Shown here: piece after piece, positions 59,462 through 64,000 of the stretch
Position numbering within the stretch: the first letter of the stretch is position 1
Layout: every line of letters starts with the position of its first letter
Source of the DNA: an uncultured Ligilactobacillus sp.
GTDB taxonomy: Bacteria; Bacillota; Bacilli; Lactobacillales; Lactobacillaceae
Assembly (NCBI GenBank): GCA_934215475.1
Contig: CAKPZY010000004.1
Coordinates: forward strand, 1-64,000
DNA: 64,000 bases
Direction of reading: 5' to 3'
Notes under the pieces: model-generated
Databases searched by the model: none
What the model was told of the DNA's origin: nothing
What the model saw: only the letters and a program-made list of their open reading frames with translations
Translations under genes and position numbers: made by a program

Positions 59462-60421
59462 ATGGCAAAATATAAAATGATCCTAGATCTTGATACTGGG
59501 ATCGATGATGCCTTGGCAATTGCATATGCATTAGCGACTCCAGAGGCCGATCTGATTGGGATCATTGGTTCCTATGGTAACGTTGTGACCAGGCGCGGAG
59601 TTCAGAATAGTTTAAATCTGCTTGAGCTTTTGGGCCACCCAGAAATTCCAGTATTTATGGGTGCCAAACATTCTTCTACTTCCGACCATTTCAATGTTAT
59701 GCCAGTTAGTGCTCAAATCCACGGAACAAATGGACTCGGAGAAGTTGCGCTTAACAAGGCAAAACGAGAAGTAGAAAATAATTCTGGCGTCGATTTTTTG
59801 ATCAGCGCCGCGCATAACTATCAAAAAAGGCTTCTCCTGGTTCCAACCGGGCCACTAACTAATCTATCTGCAGCCTTAGACAAGGACCCAACGATTGCTG
59901 ACTTGATCGGACATGTCACTCTAATGGGTGGCGCCTTGACCGTTCCCGGAAATGTATCTCCCGTGACAGAAGCCAATATTAACCAAGATCCAGTGCCTGC
60001 CAACCGAGTTTTTCGCAGCTCACTGAAATTGACCATGATTGGCTTAGACGTTACGACTCGGACACTGCTAACGACCAACGAAACTCAGCAGTGGCGTGAT
60101 CTAGGGACTGTCGCTGGACAAAAGTATGCTGATATTGTCGATTTTTACATTGACGCTTATAAAGTGACTAGCCCGCACCTGGGAGGATGCGCTTTACATG
60201 ATCCATTAGCTGTGGCAGCTGCTGTTGAACCAGACCTAGTTTCCACGATTTTTTTGAATATGAAAGTGGATACTAAAGCTCCCTTTGCAGGCCGAACCAT
60301 CGGAGACGAGACGCGGATCAATGCCCCAGCAACGCAAACTCAAGCCGCAGTTAACGTCGATAAAATTCGATTCGTTAAAGAGTTTATGACTAAACTAACA
60401 GAACTTTTTAAAAATAATTAG
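59462..60421 (+). CDS. Nucleoside hydrolase (inosine/uridine preferring family)
   Basis: The 319-residue enzyme hydrolyses ribonucleosides to base plus ribose for salvage. The family calcium-binding motif is LDLDTGIDDALAIAYAL near residue 8, followed by VTLMGGALTVPGNVSP near 155 and CALHDPLAVAAA near 240. TEANINQDPVPANRVF replaces the more common AEFN-DPEAA sequence, so substrate preference is uncertain. The start has TAGGAG. It is followed by a small membrane protein gene on the same strand. Confidence 0.93.
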   Translation: MAKYKMILDLDTGIDDALAIAYALATPEADLIGIIGSYGNVVTRRGVQNSLNLLELLGHPEIPVFMGAKHSSTSDHFNVMPVSAQIHGTNGLGEVALNKAKREVENNSGVDFLISAAHNYQKRLLLVPTGPLTNLSAALDKDPTIADLIGHVTLMGGALTVPGNVSPVTEANINQDPVPANRVFRSSLKLTMIGLDVTTRTLLTTNETQQWRDLGTVAGQKYADIVDFYIDAYKVTSPHLGGCALHDPLAVAAAVEPDLVSTIFLNMKVDTKAPFAGRTIGDETRINAPATQTQAAVNVDKIRFVKEFMTKLTELFKNN

Positions 60422-60444
60422 TTCTAAGGCAAGCGGGTGAATGG

Positions 60445-60801
60445 ATGAACTGGAAATATATAGGAATATTTTTATTTGTTTTATGGGTCGTTTTAACTGC
60501 CAGCAAGTTTACCAGTCTTGGCAGACACAACTTTTTTTCATACAGACGTGCATATTTTGGCCAAATAGCGTGGTACAAAAATGTTCGCAACTGGTTGCTG
60601 ATCTTAGCTTTGGCTTTTGTGGAGATATTTGTCCCTCTTAGGACTATTTTTGCACTTTTTCTGCTAGGGGCACTTGTTTTTTTATTTCTCTGCCTGCGTA
60701 ATCTAAAGTATCGAATCGGAAAACCGACAATTTCGCTTGGCTTATGCATCTTAAATTTATTGGTGGGAATCTTGTCCGGCATTTTAGTATTTTCATTATA
60801 A
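60445..60801 (+). CDS. Small membrane protein of unknown function
   Basis: The 118-residue protein has three or four hydrophobic helices (YIGIFLFVLWVVLTASKFT, NWLLILALAFVEIFVPLRTI, FALFLLGALVFLFLCLR and SLGLCILNLLVGILSGIL) and a basic loop. I do not recognise the family. Coding on the plus strand fits the spacing (24 bases) to the nucleoside hydrolase and the ribosome binding site GCGGGTGA. The opposite frame, 60408-60827, is less likely. It ends before a strong terminator. Confidence 0.7.
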   Translation: MNWKYIGIFLFVLWVVLTASKFTSLGRHNFFSYRRAYFGQIAWYKNVRNWLLILALAFVEIFVPLRTIFALFLLGALVFLFLCLRNLKYRIGKPTISLGLCILNLLVGILSGILVFSL

Positions 60802-60875
60802 TAAAAATTAAAAAACGTGGTTTTCATCTAAGGTACTATAAATCTATGAGCGATATTTATTTTCACTAGTATGCA

Positions 60876-60920
60876 AAAGACGTTCATTAACTTGTTTAAG
60901 TTGATGAACGTCTTTATTTT
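60876..60920. terminator. Bidirectional terminator
   Basis: AAAGACGTTCATTAACTT pairs with AAGTTGATGAACGTCTTT with one mismatch around GTTT, flanked by A and T runs. It separates the plus-strand small membrane protein from the convergent nitroreductase. Confidence 0.9.
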
Positions 60921-60926
60921 GTAGTT

Positions 60927-61685
60927 TTATTTAAGGCAAAGCTGTTGTTCGTGCAGCGTGTGTAAAATCTGATCACGCTTAGTTCGTTTAGAATTTAATT
61001 TTTTTGAGTTAACTTGATTAGTAAACGTATCAATTCGGCGATTGCTGTTGCGCAAATCGTAATACGTATGAACTATCTCATCATAATCCTTTAAATCAGC
61101 AACGTCATAGGTTGGGTCATATTCATTTTCAAAGACACGAAACTTTAAAGGTAAACGAGGTTTCAATTCAGGATGTTGGTCAGGTACACCAACCTGCAAG
61201 CCTAAAAGCGGAAAAGTCAGCTTCGGCAACTTTAACGTTTTGATCATTTTTTCTGAATCGTTGACGATGCTACCTAAAAACACCGTGCCTAATCCGAGAC
61301 TCTCCGCCATATCAGCAACATTTTGAGCACTTAAAATAGTATCATCATAAGCTTGAAAAAAAACGTCTGTATTGTGGAGACGACCATCATCGTGACCAGA
61401 CTGCTTTCTGATCTGCTGATTACGATAGAGATCAGCAATGAAAATAAACAAGTCACCATTGGATCCAACATAATTTTGCCGGCAAATCTTCCTGATCGTT
61501 TGACGCTTTTTTTGGTCAGTCACGTGAATTACAGAAGATTGCTGTAAAAAAGATGATGTGGCAGTTTGACGCGCTGTTTCCATTAATAGCTGCAACTGCG
61601 CGCCAGATAGGTTTTGGTCTTTAAAAGCTCGGATAGTTCTTCTGTTTAGTAGTAGATTTTCCACTTGATTCATTTTTTCAGACAT
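60927..61685 (-). CDS. Nitroreductase-family NADPH-dependent oxidoreductase
   Basis: The 252-residue FMN enzyme of the NfrA/Frp family has LLLNRRTIRAFKDQNLS near residue 10 (FMN phosphate-binding Arg), ARQTATSSFLQQSSVIHVTD near 38, and GLGTVFLGSIVNDSEKMIK near 130. The C-terminal region (175-252) forms the interdomain arm. It could reduce flavin, nitro compounds or quinones; the substrate is unknown. The start has AGAAGG. The 94-bp gap to greA has no clear terminator. Confidence 0.88.
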   Translation of the reverse strand: MSEKMNQVENLLLNRRTIRAFKDQNLSGAQLQLLMETARQTATSSFLQQSSVIHVTDQKKRQTIRKICRQNYVGSNGDLFIFIADLYRNQQIRKQSGHDDGRLHNTDVFFQAYDDTILSAQNVADMAESLGLGTVFLGSIVNDSEKMIKTLKLPKLTFPLLGLQVGVPDQHPELKPRLPLKFRVFENEYDPTYDVADLKDYDEIVHTYYDLRNSNRRIDTFTNQVNSKKLNSKRTKRDQILHTLHEQQLCLK

Positions 61686-61779
61686 GGCCTTCTCTGCCCT
61701 TCGTAACTATATTAAAAATCACACCTTCAAAACTGGAGGATTTATTGCAACATATGTCTGAGTGTTAAGGATCACCAAA

Positions 61780-62253
61780 TTAGGCGACCTCAATGATCTT
61801 GACGTTCATAGTGCCTGCAGGCGTCGGGATCTCAACTTGATCTCCTAATTTATGGCCGATCAATCCCTTAGCGATTGGTGATTCATTAGAGATTTTACCC
61901 GCAAAAGGATCCGCCTCAGCTGCTCCGACGATACGGTACGTTTCGGGTTCATCATCAGCTTCTTGAAAAGTAACACTCTTTCCGACTGCCACTTCGTTTT
62001 TATCGATCGCATCACTGTCAATGATTTCCGCATAATTTAGCATGTGGTCGATTTCTTTGATCTTGCCTTCAACAAATGATTGTTCATCTTTAGCAGATTC
62101 ATACTCGGAATTCTCGGACAGATCCCCGAAAGAACGTGCAACCTTGATTCGATCGATAACCTCAGCCCTCTTTTTTGTTTTAAGTTCTTCTAATTGTGCT
62201 TCTAATTTATTTTTTCCCTCGATTGTCATCGGAAATGTTTTTTCTTCAGCCAT
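61780..62253 (-). CDS. greA: Transcription elongation factor GreA
   Basis: Stimulates transcript cleavage by stalled RNA polymerase. The 157-residue protein has an N-terminal coiled coil (5-75, with [20 protein letters not shown] near the tip) and a C-terminal FKBP-like domain (about 80-157, with [20 protein letters not shown] and [20 protein letters not shown]). This is the full-length standard form. Confidence 0.98.
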   Translation of the reverse strand: MAEEKTFPMTIEGKNKLEAQLEELKTKKRAEVIDRIKVARSFGDLSENSEYESAKDEQSFVEGKIKEIDHMLNYAEIIDSDAIDKNEVAVGKSVTFQEADDEPETYRIVGAAEADPFAGKISNESPIAKGLIGHKLGDQVEIPTPAGTMNVKIIEVA

Positions 62254-62443
62254 TTAAAAAAATCCCTTCAATATATAATTAATTGCATACTAGTTACAAT
62301 TACGACGCGTTTAAGATTATATCACGCTCGCAAAAGTACTTCCATTACTACTTCAAAAATAGGTTCATCTGGATAACAAAGATACATGCTAATTCAAACG
62401 AACGTTTTTTGCAAGTTTTCTTTACTAAATTTAAATTTTTAAA

Positions 62444-62482
62444 AACTAACAAAATACTGCCGATAACAGTATTTTGTTAGTT
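62444..62482 (-). terminator. Terminator-like 16-bp perfect inverted repeat after udk
   Basis: AACTAACAAAATACTG is followed after CCGATAA by its exact inverse complement. On the minus strand a T-rich run follows, so it can end the mltG-udk transcript. The stem is long but poor in GC. Nearby is a smaller palindrome TGTGAATTTTCACA at 62513-62526. Confidence 0.75.
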
Positions 62483-62550
62483 ATGATGAGTCTGTGGTTT
62501 AACTTAGACTGCCTGTGAATTTTCACATGAAGCATAAGACAGGCCACATT

Positions 62551-63198
62551 TTAAGCTTGAGCCTCACGGATAATGTCTCTGATCTTTGTGACTAGCAAAT
62601 CAATGGCAACCTTATTTTCGCCACCTTCTGGAACGATTACGTCTGCATAACGCTTGGTCGGCTCAATAAATTGGTGGTACATCGGTTTCACTGTCTTTAA
62701 ATATTGCGCGATGATCGACTGCAAGGAACGTCCGCGTTCATTCATATCACGTTGGATACGACGAATGATCCGAATATCGTCGTCGGTATCCACAAAGATC
62801 TTAATATCAAGCAAATCCCGCAAACGAGGATCGCTGAGAACAAAAATCCCCTCTAAAATAATCACTTCTTTCGGATCAACTTTTTCGATCTGGTTGCTGC
62901 GAGTGAAAGTCGAATAATCATAGACAGGTTTAGCCACAGGCTTCCAGTGTGATAGCGAAGAAAGTTGTGATACCAGTAGATCTGTATCAAAAGCGTCAGG
63001 ATGATCATAGTTGACTTTAGCCCTGTCGGCTAAACTCATATGTTTTTGATCCCGATAATAAGAATCTTGTTCCAACATTAAAATCGAATGCCCATGCAAC
63101 TGATCAAAAATTGCACGAGAGACAGAGGTTTTACCACTGCCGGAACCGCCTGTGACACCGATAATAATGGGCTTTTTTTTCTTACCTTGTCCTGACAT
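62551..63198 (-). CDS. udk: Uridine kinase
   Basis: Phosphorylates uridine and cytidine for pyrimidine salvage. The 215-residue protein has the P-loop [18 protein letters not shown] near residue 14, [12 protein letters not shown] near 36, and [20 protein letters not shown] before ILEGIF near 110, with the lid [20 protein letters not shown]. It lies 19 bases downstream of mltG and ends at a long inverted repeat. Confidence 0.97.
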   Translation of the reverse strand: MSGQGKKKKPIIIGVTGGSGSGKTSVSRAIFDQLHGHSILMLEQDSYYRDQKHMSLADRAKVNYDHPDAFDTDLLVSQLSSLSHWKPVAKPVYDYSTFTRSNQIEKVDPKEVIILEGIFVLSDPRLRDLLDIKIFVDTDDDIRIIRRIQRDMNERGRSLQSIIAQYLKTVKPMYHQFIEPTKRYADVIVPEGGENKVAIDLLVTKIRDIIREAQA

Positions 63199-63217
63199 TT
63201 CCTAAAGTTCTCCCATC

Positions 63218-64000
63218 TTAATTGCTTTTGTTATTTTTAGCACTGATCCTAGCGATCACTTGTTGATGGTCCGCATAAGTTTGTGAAAAATAAACTTTAC
63301 CAGTTTTAGTATCTGCGTAAAAATAGAGATATCCACGGTCCTTATCTTTTGGTGCCAAAACTGCCTTGATCGAAGACAGGCTTGGATCATTAAATGGGCC
63401 CGGGCCAACTCCTTCATTTCTATAGAGATTATACGGAGAATCTACTTTAAGATCCTTATATGTGACGTTTTCTTTGTGCTTGTCTAAAGCGTAAAGTACT
63501 GAAATATCTGACTGCAATTTCATGTTACCCTCGAGACGATTTTCGAAAACGCCAGCAATCTTTTGCCGGTCTGCAGATGATTTACCTTCACGTTCTACCA
63601 AAGATGCCAAAGTCAAAACATATTGAACACTCTTTTTTTGTTTTTTAATTTGCGGATAATAGGGTTGCAACACCTGATCTGTCTTGGCGACCATTTCTTC
63701 CACCAACTGTTCTAGTGTTGTTTTTTTCGTTACCATGTAGGTTGCGGGATACAAATATCCTTCCAAAAGATACCTGACTCCCTTAGCATTAACAGCTGAC
63801 GAAAGTAAATCTGGATACTTGTCCTTGAGTGTATTAACAAATGTTTTATCATTTAACAGCTTTAAGAAAGCAGCTGACGAAAAACGAGTACTTTGCTCAA
63901 CAGACTTAGCAACGGTTGGTGCGGTGACTCCCTCTTTGATCAGTACTTTCCCAGAGTTAAGTGGTTCGCTAGCCCCGCCTTTTTGTAAACGATGCGAAAT
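63218..64000 (-). CDS. mltG: Endolytic transglycosylase MltG (partial)
   Basis: Membrane-bound YceG-like glycan-chain terminase. The reading frame is open to the window edge, so the N-terminal part including the membrane helix is outside. Visible: a LysM-like subdomain with SHRLQKGG and VLIKEGVTAPTVAKSVE, then the catalytic part with LLEGYLYPATYMVTKK, the active-site Glu in LASLVEREGKSSADRQKIAG, and NLYRNEGVGPGPFNDPSLSS near the end. A TTG at 63766 is an internal codon, not the start. It precedes udk by 19 bases. Confidence 0.93.
   Translation of the reverse strand: MSHRLQKGGASEPLNSGKVLIKEGVTAPTVAKSVEQSTRFSSAAFLKLLNDKTFVNTLKDKYPDLLSSAVNAKGVRYLLEGYLYPATYMVTKKTTLEQLVEEMVAKTDQVLQPYYPQIKKQKKSVQYVLTLASLVEREGKSSADRQKIAGVFENRLEGNMKLQSDISVLYALDKHKENVTYKDLKVDSPYNLYRNEGVGPGPFNDPSLSSIKAVLAPKDKDRGYLYFYADTKTGKVYFSQTYADHQQVIARISAKNNKSN

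Noticed and set aside
60408..60827. A 139-residue frame on the minus strand across the small membrane protein gene
   Set aside because: It is rich in Lys and Asn with no recognisable fold, lacks a good ribosome binding site, and overlaps a plus-strand frame with a ribosome binding site and clear membrane helices.
1..64000. CRISPR arrays, insertion sequences, prophage or integrated elements
   Set aside because: No regularly spaced repeats, transposase or phage genes were found; the only recombinase-like genes are xerD and its degenerate relative.

Overview
The window is a 64 kb stretch of chromosomal core genome from a low-GC Gram-positive bacterium, very probably a member of the Lactobacillaceae. 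The evidence is a thymidylate synthase with the lactobacillar insertion, single-sigma rpsU/dnaG/rpoD machinery, T-box leaders on glyQS and hisS-aspS, a pfkA-pyk glycolytic pair, a four-domain S1 protein, CvfB, RecS/YpbB, a TarB-like teichoic acid transferase, and strong AGGAGG-type ribosome binding sites. I cannot name the species. About 50 genes lie on the minus strand and only six on the plus strand, so the minus strand is almost certainly the leading strand here. No insertion sequence, prophage, CRISPR array, rRNA or tRNA gene was found.

Layout from 1 to 20 kb (minus-strand genes are transcribed from high to low coordinates): thyA; an ABC-F ATPase; cca overlapping dapB; a plus-strand, catalytically degenerate Xer-like gene; a TPR protein; HU; der; rpsA-like; cmk; a LysM membrane protein; recS and ypbB-like; then the chromosome segregation cluster rluB-scpB-scpA-ribT-like, followed by xerD, a Fur-family regulator and cvfB.

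From 20 to 40 kb: pfkA-pyk; dnaE; a small plus-strand DUF2929-like gene; clpB with a probable CtsR box; pepT; nif3-like and trmK; rpoD and dnaG; glyQ-glyS under a glycine T-box.

From 40 to 64 kb: recO and era; dgkA-ybeY-phoH; yqeY-rpsU; a plus-strand PPDK regulatory protein gene; nfo; a teichoic acid glycerophosphotransferase; a YitT protein; hisS-aspS under a T-box whose specifier region contains overlapping GAC (Asp) and CAC (His); a plus-strand N-acetylmuramoyl-alanine amidase; dtd-rel; a small membrane protein with rsmE and prmA; plus-strand nucleoside hydrolase and a small membrane protein; a nitroreductase; greA; udk; and mltG, cut by the window edge.

Together the genes cover translation and its quality control, replication and segregation, ribosome biogenesis, central glycolysis, cell envelope synthesis, and the stringent and heat-shock responses. 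I found no clear new multi-gene system. The most useful leads are regulatory: a long foldable leader in front of rel, the two-codon specifier of the hisS-aspS T-box, hairpins in the dnaG, hup and clpB control regions, and a hairpin flanked by exact 15-bp direct repeats between dapB and the degenerate Xer gene.
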